Counted from the stretch's first letter, positions 1 to 7,341 are shown. The stretch: DNA of 12,627 nucleotides from DASRCB01 sp035653295 (GCA_035653295.1 DASRCB010000244.1:1-12627); one strand, 5' to 3'. Made by a program: numbers and translations. Notes: generated from the sequence alone by a model not told the origin.

Positions 1-1165
1 CGGCCCGGAAATACTCCCAAAAGCTGATCTCAATCCCTTCCTGACGCGCGCGCTGCACCACGATCAGGTTCGCCACCGAAGCCACGATGGTGAAGTTTCC
101 GGCCAGCGTCGAGGCCATGGCCAGCACCAGCCAGGCGTGTCGCGGGTCGTGGAAATGCGTGACGAACGGCCGCAGCATCAGCACCGCCGGGACGTTGCTC
201 ACCACATTCGACAGCACCGCCGTCACCGCGGTCAGCACCGGCGCGCTCTCCAGCGGAAATTGCGCGCCGCCCCGCAACAGCTCCTGCACCCACGCCGTGT
301 TCTCGATTCCCGCGACGACGACAAATAACCCCGCGAACATGACCAGCAGCGGAAAGTCGATGTGAATATAGAAGCGCTCCGGCTTGATCCGGCGCGTCAG
401 CAGCAGCACGGCGCCGGCGATAATCGCCACCTTCGGAACCGGCTGTCCCGCGAAAAAGAACCCCACCATCGCCACCGCCACCAGCACCGACTTCCAGAGC
501 ATGGGCCGAATCACGCGCTTTTTCTCCTCCACGGCTTCCAGCCGGCTTGCGCCTCCGAATTCGGTCCGGTACAGCGCCATCAGCAGGGCTACGGTGATTG
601 CCAGGCCGGCGGCGGCCACCGGCGCCAGCGCGAGCGCGAACTCGCGATACGCGATATGCGAAGCGTTTCCAATCAACATGTTCTGCGGATTCCCGGTGAT
701 GGTCGCCGTGCTGCCGATGTTCGATGCCATGGCCACGGCCAGCACGTAGGGCACGGGGTTGCGCTTCAGCCGCAGCGCCACGTCGCACACCAGCGGCGTC
801 AGCACTACGCAGATGGTGTCGTTCACGAAGAATGCCGAGAACACCCCACTCGCCGCGACAATCGCCATCAGCAACGCCGCCGGGCGCCGTACGTGACGCG
901 CTACCCAGGCGGTCACCAGGCCGAAGAAGCCGGAAATCCGCAGGCTGGACGCCACGATCATCATCCCGAACAGCAGAACAATCGTGTCCAGATCGATCGC
1001 CTGATAAGCCTGCGCCGGCGAGAGCACGCCGAAGGCGACCATCAGCGCCGCCCCCACCACGGCCGCGCCCGTGCGGTCGATCCTCAGCCCTGGAAACCGG
1101 CCCAGCGCGAGGACGAAATAAGTAAGGGCGAAGATCGCTGTCGCGGCGAGGGCCTTCAGGTCCAT
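1..1165 (-). CDS. ArsB/SLC13-type anion permease, 5' part (C-terminus beyond the left edge)
   Basis: This is a polytopic inner-membrane transporter of the ion-transporter superfamily that includes ArsB, CitMHS, SLC13/DASS and YbiR-like proteins. It probably moves an inorganic or organic anion, but the substrate cannot be read from the sequence. 388 residues are visible and the frame runs open off the left edge. Hydrophobic segments recur throughout (about 6-22, 32-48, 60-75, 97-113, 140-152, 177-198, 225-240, 245-256, 269-286, 308-330, 344-370). Two family-like re-entrant motifs are present: GNPQN at 158-162, following FFVNDT at 112-117, and SNVVSNVP at 319-326. A charged loop (EFGGASRLEAVEEKKRV, about 202-218) separates the two halves. 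The start is the ATG at 1165-1163; an in-frame TGA lies 24-27 nt upstream with no other start between, although no good ribosome site is seen. The gene is divergent from the retron, so its promoter must overlap the retron promoter or a1 arm. Confidence 0.85.
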   Translation of the reverse strand, partial: MDLKALAATAIFALTYFVLALGRFPGLRIDRTGAAVVGAALMVAFGVLSPAQAYQAIDLDTIVLLFGMMIVASSLRISGFFGLVTAWVARHVRRPAALLMAIVAASGVFSAFFVNDTICVVLTPLVCDVALRLKRNPVPYVLAVAMASNIGSTATITGNPQNMLIGNASHIAYREFALALAPVAAAGLAITVALLMALYRTEFGGASRLEAVEEKKRVIRPMLWKSVLVAVAMVGFFFAGQPVPKVAIIAGAVLLLTRRIKPERFYIHIDFPLLVMFAGLFVVVAGIENTAWVQELLRGGAQFPLESAPVLTAVTAVLSNVVSNVPAVLMLRPFVTHFHDPRHAWLVLAMASTLAGNFTIVASVANLIVVQRARQEGIEISFWEYFRA

Positions 1166-1202
1166 GCCTGTATTGTCAGCGCAGCCGAATCAGTGCCGCT
1201 GC

Positions 1203-1208
1203 TATGAT
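1203..1208 (+). promoter_or_regulatory. Candidate -10 box of the retron promoter
   Basis: The hexamer TATGAT matches the sigma-70 -10 consensus at five of six positions. A start about 6-7 nt downstream would fall at 1214-1216, which is the first base of the a1 arm of the predicted retron RNA. No -35 is found at normal spacing: TTGTCA at 1173-1178 is a good hexamer but sits 24 nt away. The 49-nt gap to the divergent permease leaves little other room for a promoter. Confidence 0.4.
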
Positions 1209-1214
1209 GCCTGA

Positions 1215-1383
1215 GGCGGTGGCGGCTTCAAGCCCGGCCGGATCGAGCTGAATGGTTCGATTCGCCTCTCCGGGGCTACCCCGGGGGAGAGCGTCAAATT
1301 GGCATTTCGTCGCGTGAGCCTCACTGCGCTGTGCAGGCAGATTCGCTCACGCAAAGTCAGACTTGTTGGAGCCGCCCACCGCC
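1215..1383 (+). ncRNA. Predicted retron msr-msd RNA
   Basis: This is the expected template and primer RNA for the adjacent reverse transcriptase. Seen directly: the a1 arm (1215-1229) pairs with a2 (1368-1383) over 15 bp, 14 Watson-Crick plus one G-U, with only C1375 bulged. Inside a1, AAGC at 1230-1233 puts a G (1232) just after the paired end, where the 2'-branching G of retrons such as Ec86 lies. Two hairpins follow in the presumed msr. The first is 1239-1249/1254-1264 (11 bp with three G-U, loop GAAT). The second is 1266-1275/1279-1291 (10 bp with a GGG bulge, loop CTA). After a weakly structured stretch (1292-1311) comes the presumed msd hairpin at 1312-1352. Reverse transcription would start near a2 and could give an msDNA of roughly 50-70 nt, similar in scale to myxobacterial Mx65. 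Order and position (RNA directly upstream, a2 just before the coding start) match retron architecture. The msr/msd boundary and branch site are inferred, and folding was done by eye. Confidence 0.72.
1312..1352 (+). other. Presumed msd stem-loop of the retron RNA
   Basis: GCGTGAGC (1312-1319) and GCTCACGC (1345-1352) form a perfect 8-bp stem. Its 25-nt loop holds a nested 4-bp hairpin, CTGC 1324-1327 with GCAG 1333-1336. By position, the last hairpin before a2, it is the best candidate for the part copied into msDNA. The stem is directly visible; its role is inferred. Confidence 0.55.
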
Positions 1384-1392
1384 ACTGTACCG

Positions 1393-2700
1393 ATGACGCG
1401 TATCGTCATCAGCGTGCTTGCGCGCAGTCTCATGGCCGGAGAGCAGTCCGCGCAGGCGGCGTACGCGCGCGCCGTTCGCACCCTCGGACGGCCATGGCGA
1501 TGGCTCCGGCCCCTGGCCGGCCGCTACGCGGAAGCATTCTCGGTCGGCGTGCGCCCGCGGCATCGCGATGTGGTCCGATTTCTGCTCGAAGATGGCGAGT
1601 TCGCGCGCGCCCGCCGGAAGTATCGCCACGCGATCTCCATCGCCGAATGCATTCCCGAACCGTCGCGCATGCAGCCTGTCGCCGCCGCGACGGCCTGGGA
1701 TCTGCCGCGCATCGAGACCCTCGGCCATCTCTCCGACTGGCTGTGCCTGAGCCCAGGCGAACTCGACTGGTTCGCTGATCTGAAAGCGCTGGGGTACAAG
1801 CTCAGCCAGCCGAAGCTCGAACATTATCATTACCGGTTGTTGCCGAAACGCTCCGGCGGCGTCCGGCTCATGGAAATTCCGAAGCGTAATCTCAAGGCCG
1901 TTCAGCGCCGCATCCTGGCGGGCATTCTGGACCGCATCCCGGCGCATCCGGCGGCTCACGGCTTCATCACAGGCCGCTCCATTGCCACCTTCGCCGCGCC
2001 GCACGCCGGAAAGCAGGTCCTGCTGCGCCTGGACTTTCAGGATTTTTTTCCGGCATTTCCAGGAGCGCGCGCCCAGGCGCTCTTTCGAACCCTCGGTTAT
2101 CCCGAGCCGGTCGCCGACCGCCTCGGCGGCATCTGCACCAATTCCGTTCCCCGCCGGGTTTGGTCCGGGTGCTCAGCAGATTTCGAAACGAGAATGCTGT
2201 ATGTGCGCCCCCACCTGCCGCAGGGCGCGCCGACGTCGCCCGCCCTCGCCAACCTCACTGCCTGGCATCTCGATTGCCGCCTCGCCGCGCTCGCCGAATC
2301 CGCCGGCGCATCCTACACGCGATATGCGGACGACCTCGCCTTCTCCGGCGATCGGGATTTTGCCCGTGCCGTCGAACGATTCGCAGTCCATGCCGCGGCC
2401 ATCGCACTGGAGGAAGGATTCTCGGTAAATCATCAGAAGACGCGCATCATGCGCCAGGGCGTGCGCCAGCACCTGGCAGGAATCGTGGTCAACGCCAGCG
2501 TCAGCCCATACCGGCGCGATCGCAAGCTGCTCGAAGCCATTCTCACCAACTGCGTGCGCCACGGTCCGGCATCGCAGAACCGCGCCGCTGTCCCTGACTT
2601 CCGCGCCCATCTCGAGGGCCGGGTCGGGTGTATGGAGATGATCGACCGGGAGAAGGCGCGCCGCCTGAGAACCCTGTTCGAGGCCATCAACTGGGAATAA
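1393..2700 (+). CDS. Retron-type reverse transcriptase with N-terminal extension
   Basis: This RNA-directed DNA polymerase is expected to copy part of the RNA at 1215-1383 into a branched RNA-DNA hybrid (msDNA). It has 435 residues from the ATG at 1393. The polymerase core starts near residue 107. Visible landmarks are AHGFITGRS (188-196), first catalytic Asp D214 in LDFQDFF, LPQGAPTSP (275-283), the YADD active site (311-314), GFSVNHQKTRI (342-352), and HLAGIVVN (360-367), which stands where many retron enzymes have VTGxVVN. The region-X signature usually written NAxxH appears as FAAPH (200-204). The roughly 105 residues before the core are rich in Arg and Ala and show no domain I recognise. 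From memory the core and the presence of an extension resemble myxobacterial Mx162/Mx65 enzymes; no alignment was run. TTG at 1363 is an alternative start but lies inside a2; ATG 1432 would shorten the protein by 13 residues. No strong ribosome site precedes 1393 (GGAG at 1368-1371 is 21 nt away, within a2). No effector gene adjoins. Confidence 0.9.
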   Translation: MTRIVISVLARSLMAGEQSAQAAYARAVRTLGRPWRWLRPLAGRYAEAFSVGVRPRHRDVVRFLLEDGEFARARRKYRHAISIAECIPEPSRMQPVAAATAWDLPRIETLGHLSDWLCLSPGELDWFADLKALGYKLSQPKLEHYHYRLLPKRSGGVRLMEIPKRNLKAVQRRILAGILDRIPAHPAAHGFITGRSIATFAAPHAGKQVLLRLDFQDFFPAFPGARAQALFRTLGYPEPVADRLGGICTNSVPRRVWSGCSADFETRMLYVRPHLPQGAPTSPALANLTAWHLDCRLAALAESAGASYTRYADDLAFSGDRDFARAVERFAVHAAAIALEEGFSVNHQKTRIMRQGVRQHLAGIVVNASVSPYRRDRKLLEAILTNCVRHGPASQNRAAVPDFRAHLEGRVGCMEMIDREKARRLRTLFEAINWE

Positions 2701-2710
2701 GCGTCACCGA

Positions 2711-2735
2711 TTGTAGTGCGAGCCTTTGGCTTGCA
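2711..2735. repeat. Dispersed palindromic repeat, copy 1
   Basis: TGCGAGCC (2717-2724) and GGCTTGCA (2728-2735) form an 8-bp stem (one G-U) around a TTT loop, preceded by TTGTAG. The same unit, with two substitutions and one extra T, recurs at 7762-7787 in a different gap. It lies just after the retron stop codon and could also act as a weak terminator, but no T-run follows. Confidence 0.7.
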
Positions 2736-2781
2736 CGGGCGGGCCCTCAGCCCACCACGCCTCAAACGGCTATTTGTCGCG

Positions 2782-2802
2782 CTGTTCCGAACCGGGGAAC
2801 AG
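2782..2802. repeat. Inverted repeat in the convergent gap
   Basis: CTGTTCC (2782-2788) and GGAACAG (2796-2802) form a perfect 7-bp stem with a 7-nt loop. It lies between the stop codons of the reverse transcriptase and the convergent kinase. No T-run follows on either strand, so it is not a classical terminator. Confidence 0.5.
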
Positions 2803-2841
2803 GCGGCGCCGAACCCTCGACCCCGCCATGCATTATGGGGG

Positions 2842-2920
2842 GCAGGCCCTCGGCCTGCGGCGGGGCCTCGCCCCGCCCAGTTCGGTTGCAAACGACGCCA
2901 ACCGCGGGCCGAAGGCCCGC
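2842..2920. repeat. Cluster of three triloop palindromes in the convergent gap
   Basis: Three perfect hairpins, each with a 3-nt loop, are packed into 79 bases. They are 2842-2848/2852-2858 (7 bp, loop CTC), 2859-2866/2870-2877 (8 bp, loop CTC), which directly abuts the first, and 2904-2910/2914-2920 (7 bp, loop GAA). The arms are almost pure G and C. With the hairpins at 2717 and 2782 they fill most of the 237-nt gap 2701-2937, which holds no credible gene. They may be dispersed palindromic elements, bidirectional transcription stops, or both. Confidence 0.65.
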
Positions 2921-2937
2921 CCTGCGTGCACCTGCAA

Positions 2938-5900
2938 TCACGCACCGGAACTCTGCCCCGCCCGCGGGAATCGGACCGCGAAAACAGTCCCCTTCTCGCG
3001 GCTCAGGCTGACTTCCCCATGCAGTTGCTCCGCCAGTAGATAAATCAGCTCCAGCCCGGTAGTGCCGGCCTTCTCCGGATCAATATCCGCGGGGAAGCCG
3101 ATGCCGTTATCCGCCACCTCCAGCAGGCAATCGGTGTCGCTGCAGGAGAACGTCACGCGCACCGTGCCTTTCCGGTTTCCCGGGAATGCATGTTTGAGGC
3201 AGTTGGTGAGCAGTTCGTTGACAATCAGTCCCGCCGGAACTGCGTCGGTCAAATCCAGCATGGCGTGTTCGGCTTCAACCTGAATCTTGATTCGCGAGGC
3301 ATCGACGTCATGAAACACAGCGAGATCCTGTATCAGGCGGTCGATGTAATCGCCAAAGTCGATGTTCGACACCGTCGCGGAGCGGTACACGAATTCGTGA
3401 ATGGTCCCCAGTGATCGCACGCGCGCCTCTGTTTCCGCGAGCACGTCGCGCAGAACCGGATCAGTGATGCGTTGCGCCTGCAGGTTCAGCAGGCTGGTGA
3501 TTACCTGAAGGTTGTTCTTCACCCGGTGATGCACTTCCTTCAGCAGAACTTCCTTCTCATGCAGCGACCTCTCCAGCTCCTCGTGCATCTGCTGCCGCGC
3601 GGTTACATCGCGCATCACCTTGGCAAAGCCCAGCAGGCGCCCCGCGCCGTCCCGCACCTGGGTCAGCACGCCGCTGGCGAAGAACCGCGAGCCGTCTTTG
3701 CGTACGTGCCAGCGCTCGTCTTCGGCGCGCCCCTCCTTTCGCGCCGTCGTCATTTCCTTTTCCGGCTCGCCTTTCTCCACGTCTTCCGGCGTGAAAACAA
3801 TCGCGGTATCTCTTCCAACGATCTCCTCCGCCCGATAGCCAAGCAGCCGCTCCGCTCCGGCGGTCCAGTTCACAACCCGGCCCTGCAGATCGGTCTGGAA
3901 CAGGGCGTGATCGCGCACGCTGTCCACCAGCAGCCGGAATCGCTCCTCGCTCTCGCGCAGCGCCACCTCCGATTTTTTCCGCTGCGTCACGTCGCGCGCA
4001 TTGACCTGGATAATGGTTTGCCCGCCCTGCAGGTACCGGTTGGCCACGATTTCCACAATGCGCCGTGAGTTCTGGCGCGTGATTACGGGCACGTCGTCGT
4101 AATGCGCCACTTCGTTGTCGATCGCTTCCTCCACCAGTCGCAAAAACACGTCGACCGGCTGAAAGGCGCGGACCTGGGCCACTGGCTGTCCCACGACTTC
4201 ATCGCGCGAACAGCCGGTAAGCTCGAGGAAGTACGGGTTAACGTCGATGGCCTTGCGGGTCTCGGCGTCGATGATGGCCATGCCGTCTTTGGCCGTCTCG
4301 AACATGCGGCGATACCGCATTTCGGCATGCTGCAGCGGCTCGGTGAGGTCTTCAATCGCCACCAGAATGGCGCGCGGCTCGCCTGGCGGACGGGGCAGCG
4401 GCCGCCCGTTCAGGCGCATGGTGCGCATTTCCAGGTGCGGGAAGTTGTGCACCACCTCGTATTCCTGGAACGGCTCGCCCCGGTACAATGCATTCCCCAG
4501 CAGTTCGCGAAGGCGCGGGCGGTTCCACTGGCCGTTGCCGAGGTCGTACAGGAAGCGGCCTTCCGTCTCCTCGCGCGTTACCTGAAAGGTTTCGTAGAAC
4601 GCCGGCGTGGCGCGCTCGACGCGCAGATCCGCATCCAGCACCAGCAGGGGCTCGCGCACGGTCTCGATCATGGCCTCGGCGTAATCGCGAGCCTGCTCGG
4701 CAAGGGTCAGACTGCGTTTGAGCGGGTCGATGTCCTGCAGCGTGATGACCGCGCCGTTGATGCGATTGTCTGTGGTGCGGTAGGGGCGAACGGCGAGGCC
4801 GTACCACGTGCCGTTGCGGTCCTGCACCTCTTCCTGATGCACGGTCAGCGTCTCTATAACCGTGCGCGCGATTTTCTCGACGTCCGGGAGGTTGAACAGT
4901 CCGAGATGGCGCAGCGGCCGCCCGATGTCTATGGGCGCAAGCTCCAGCAGCTTCTCCGCCGCCGTCGTGAACCGGCGCAGACGCAAATCCTCGTCAATCA
5001 TGAGAATGGGGATGTTCACAGCGGCCAGAAGATTGTTCAGGTCGCTGTTGCTCGCGCGCAGCTCGCTATTGCGGATGTGCAGCTCTTCGTTGACCGTTGT
5101 CAGTTCTTCGTTGGCCGACTGCAGCTCCTCTTTCGTGGTGCTCAGCTCTTCGTTGGTGGACTGCAGCTCTTCATTGGCGCTGCGCACCTCTTCGTTGGAG
5201 GCGCGGAGTTCTTCCGAGCTGGCCTCGTGGTCCTCGGTCAGAGCGCGCAAATAATCATGCGCGTCGGCGAGTTCGCGCTCCAGCCGCGCGATTTCGCCGG
5301 CGGCGGCCGACGCGTCCGCGGCGCCATCGCCGGACACGCCCGGCTGCTCCTGCGCGTGCGACTCGCGGAAGATTACCAGAAAGTACTGCTCGCCTGCCGA
5401 TGAGCCGGGAACGGGGGCCACTTCGATGCCGATCCTGCGGCGCTCGCCGCGGTGTTCGATAACCGCGTCGCGTTCGATTGCAGGCGCGTTGCGCGATCGC
5501 GCCTCGTGCAACAGCCGCCGCAGAGGCATGACCAGGGACTCGCGCGTCATGCGCAGCAGGTTCAGGGTGGCTTCGCCCGGTGAGGGGTCCAGATAAGTGC
5601 TGGTGTGCCCCCGGAATTGCACGATCTGGAAGTCCGAATCCACTACCACCGCATCCGGCGTGTAGCAGCTCTGAATCAGCCGATCCACCCGGCGGGCTAG
5701 ATCCATCCCCGGCACGGGCGCCGGGGCCGCGTTCTCTCCTGCCGCCGTGAGCGGGCGCGGCGTGCGCATTTCGATGGGCATGCGCACGGGAACATCCCGG
5801 CGCGAAAAGATGCGGTGGTCCTTGTCCACTACCGAGAACAGGTCGGATGTGGCGGCCGTGGTCTCCGCGCTTCCCAGGATGAGGAGCCCCTTCGGCTTGA

Positions 5901-7329
5901 GGCTGTAATGGAAAACGGACAGCACCCGCCGCTGCAGCGACGAATCCATGTAGATCAGCAGATTGCGGCAGCTGATCAGATCCAGATGCGAGAACGGCGG
6001 GTCGCGGGTGATATCCTGCCGCGCGAAGATGCACACTTCGCGCAGGGTCTTGCTGATCTGGTATCCACTGTCCACTTTCGTGAACCGGCGCCGCAGACGC
6101 TCGGGCGTGACGTCGTGGGTAATAATGTCCGTGTAAATGCCGCTTCGCGCGCGGTCCAGCGCGGATTCGCTGATATCCGTTCCGAAGATCTGAATGGGAA
6201 GGTGCAGTTGCAGCTCTTCGGTCACTTCCTCCAGCAGGATGGCGATGGAGTACACTTCTTCACCGGTGGCGCAGCCTGGCACCCACACGCGAAAGGCCTC
6301 CTCCGACGAGCGGCCCGGCAGCGCGGCCCGCAGCACGGCGGCAAGCGCGTCGAACGATTCCGCCTCGCGGAAGAACCGGGTAACGCTGATCAGCAGGTCG
6401 CGGTACAGCTCGCGAACCTCTTCGGGCCGCTCCTGCATCAGCGCGACGTAATCGGACACCGATTGCAGGCGATGCACCATCATGCGGCGGCTGATGCGGC
6501 GGCGCACCGTGGTCAGCTTGTAATGCGTGAAGTCGACCTTGCTCGTCGCCTCCAGCATGGTGAAGATCTTCCGCAAATCGCCATCGCCCTCGGGCAGAAT
6601 CTCGAGCACTCCCGGCGTCGGCGGAACCAGGTAAGGATTCCGCGCAATCCGCGCCAGTTCCCGTCCAATGTCCGCCGGCGGGAGTACGAAATCCACCGAG
6701 CCGGTAGAGATGGCCGCTCGCGGCATGCCGCTGAAGCGCGCCGAAGACTCGTCCTGCGCGAAGGTGATGCCGCACTCCGCTTTGATGGCGCGAATGCCTG
6801 CACTCCCGTCCGCGGCGTTGCCGGAAAGCACGATGCCAATCGCCCGGCCCCCCTGAACCTGAGCGAGCGACCGGAAAAAAATGTCCACCGGCAAATGCAG
6901 CCCGGGAAGGCGCTGCAGCAGGCGCAGGCTGCCATCCTGAATCACCATGCTGGCGTTCGGCGGAATGATGTAGACCTGGTTCGGCTCCAGTCGCATCCCG
7001 TCTTCCACCACGATCACTGGCATTCTCGTGGCGTGCGACAACAAACCGGGCAGCAGGCTTTCGTGACTGGGATCGAGGTGCTGCACCAGCACGAACGCCA
7101 TACCGGTGTCGTCGGGCAGCGCCCGCAGCAATTGCGTGAAAGCTTCCAGGCCTCCGGCCGAAGCGCCCACCCCGACCACCGGGAAGCGATTGCCGCGCGG
7201 TGGGTTGGCGTCCTCGTGGGTCGGGTCCGGATGGTCCAGCAGTCCCCCCGGCGGAATCTCAGGAACGGTCTCGGCGCTCGGCTCCCGTTTGTCGTCTTCC
7301 TCGTTCTCGATCATCGCGTCATTCCCCAT
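2938..7329 (-). CDS. CheB-CheR-PAS-HisKA_2 fused sensor histidine kinase
   Basis: This 1463-residue signalling protein is probably cytoplasmic; no membrane segment is seen. In order: an acidic N-terminal tail (1-47); a CheB-type methylesterase (about 49-225) with triad-like residues S57 in GASAGG, H84 in VQHLDP and D174 in GNAADGS; a CheR-type methyltransferase (about 250-510) with the SAM loop VPGCATGEEVYS at 350-361 and the motif SCRNLLIYMD at 453-462; a PAS-like segment (about 545-655); a heptad-rich coiled coil with repeated NEEL (about 680-770); PAS domains near 770-875, 885-1000, 1005-1115 and 1125-1245; a HisKA_2 box EVHHRVKNN (1265-1273) with candidate phospho-His 1267/1268; and a HATPase with NELLTN (1371-1376) and DNGIGFP (1407-1413). 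No receiver domain and no neighbouring response regulator are present. The ATG at 7329 is preferred over the TTG at 7362 because GGGGAG stands 6 nt before it. The ligand is unknown; such proteins are often linked to chemosensory or stress signalling. Confidence 0.93.
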   Translation of the reverse strand: MGNDAMIENEEDDKREPSAETVPEIPPGGLLDHPDPTHEDANPPRGNRFPVVGVGASAGGLEAFTQLLRALPDDTGMAFVLVQHLDPSHESLLPGLLSHATRMPVIVVEDGMRLEPNQVYIIPPNASMVIQDGSLRLLQRLPGLHLPVDIFFRSLAQVQGGRAIGIVLSGNAADGSAGIRAIKAECGITFAQDESSARFSGMPRAAISTGSVDFVLPPADIGRELARIARNPYLVPPTPGVLEILPEGDGDLRKIFTMLEATSKVDFTHYKLTTVRRRISRRMMVHRLQSVSDYVALMQERPEEVRELYRDLLISVTRFFREAESFDALAAVLRAALPGRSSEEAFRVWVPGCATGEEVYSIAILLEEVTEELQLHLPIQIFGTDISESALDRARSGIYTDIITHDVTPERLRRRFTKVDSGYQISKTLREVCIFARQDITRDPPFSHLDLISCRNLLIYMDSSLQRRVLSVFHYSLKPKGLLILGSAETTAATSDLFSVVDKDHRIFSRRDVPVRMPIEMRTPRPLTAAGENAAPAPVPGMDLARRVDRLIQSCYTPDAVVVDSDFQIVQFRGHTSTYLDPSPGEATLNLLRMTRESLVMPLRRLLHEARSRNAPAIERDAVIEHRGERRRIGIEVAPVPGSSAGEQYFLVIFRESHAQEQPGVSGDGAADASAAAGEIARLERELADAHDYLRALTEDHEASSEELRASNEEVRSANEELQSTNEELSTTKEELQSANEELTTVNEELHIRNSELRASNSDLNNLLAAVNIPILMIDEDLRLRRFTTAAEKLLELAPIDIGRPLRHLGLFNLPDVEKIARTVIETLTVHQEEVQDRNGTWYGLAVRPYRTTDNRINGAVITLQDIDPLKRSLTLAEQARDYAEAMIETVREPLLVLDADLRVERATPAFYETFQVTREETEGRFLYDLGNGQWNRPRLRELLGNALYRGEPFQEYEVVHNFPHLEMRTMRLNGRPLPRPPGEPRAILVAIEDLTEPLQHAEMRYRRMFETAKDGMAIIDAETRKAIDVNPYFLELTGCSRDEVVGQPVAQVRAFQPVDVFLRLVEEAIDNEVAHYDDVPVITRQNSRRIVEIVANRYLQGGQTIIQVNARDVTQRKKSEVALRESEERFRLLVDSVRDHALFQTDLQGRVVNWTAGAERLLGYRAEEIVGRDTAIVFTPEDVEKGEPEKEMTTARKEGRAEDERWHVRKDGSRFFASGVLTQVRDGAGRLLGFAKVMRDVTARQQMHEELERSLHEKEVLLKEVHHRVKNNLQVITSLLNLQAQRITDPVLRDVLAETEARVRSLGTIHEFVYRSATVSNIDFGDYIDRLIQDLAVFHDVDASRIKIQVEAEHAMLDLTDAVPAGLIVNELLTNCLKHAFPGNRKGTVRVTFSCSDTDCLLEVADNGIGFPADIDPEKAGTTGLELIYLLAEQLHGEVSLSREKGTVFAVRFPRAGQSSGA

Positions 7330-7335
7330 GATCGT

Positions 7336-7341
7336 CTCCCC
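7336..7341 (-). promoter_or_regulatory. Ribosome binding site fixing the kinase start
   Basis: On the minus strand GGGGAG ends 6 nt before the ATG at 7329. The in-frame TTG at 7362 has no such site, so the shorter 1463-residue form is favoured. Confidence 0.65.

Noticed and set aside
1173..1178. TTGTCA as the -35 of the retron promoter
   Set aside because: It is 24 nt from the TATGAT box, too far for a normal sigma-70 promoter.
30..1207. Several frames across the permease region on both strands
   Set aside because: The real gene is the minus-strand frame starting at 1165, with permease motifs and membrane segments; the others are Arg/His-rich shadows.
1266..1291. Hairpin as an intrinsic terminator of an upstream gene
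   Set aside because: No plus-strand gene ends upstream and no T-run follows. It fits better as an internal hairpin of the retron RNA.
1363..1392. TTG start extending the reverse transcriptase by 10 residues
   Set aside because: It would lie inside the a2 arm, has no ribosome site, and the added residues carry no conserved pattern. ATG 1393 is preferred, though not proven.
1166..2937. Group II intron or diversity-generating retroelement instead of a retron
   Set aside because: The protein has no maturase or HNH part, no domain V/VI-like RNA follows it, and no template/variable repeat pair was seen near it. RNA placement and enzyme blocks fit a retron.
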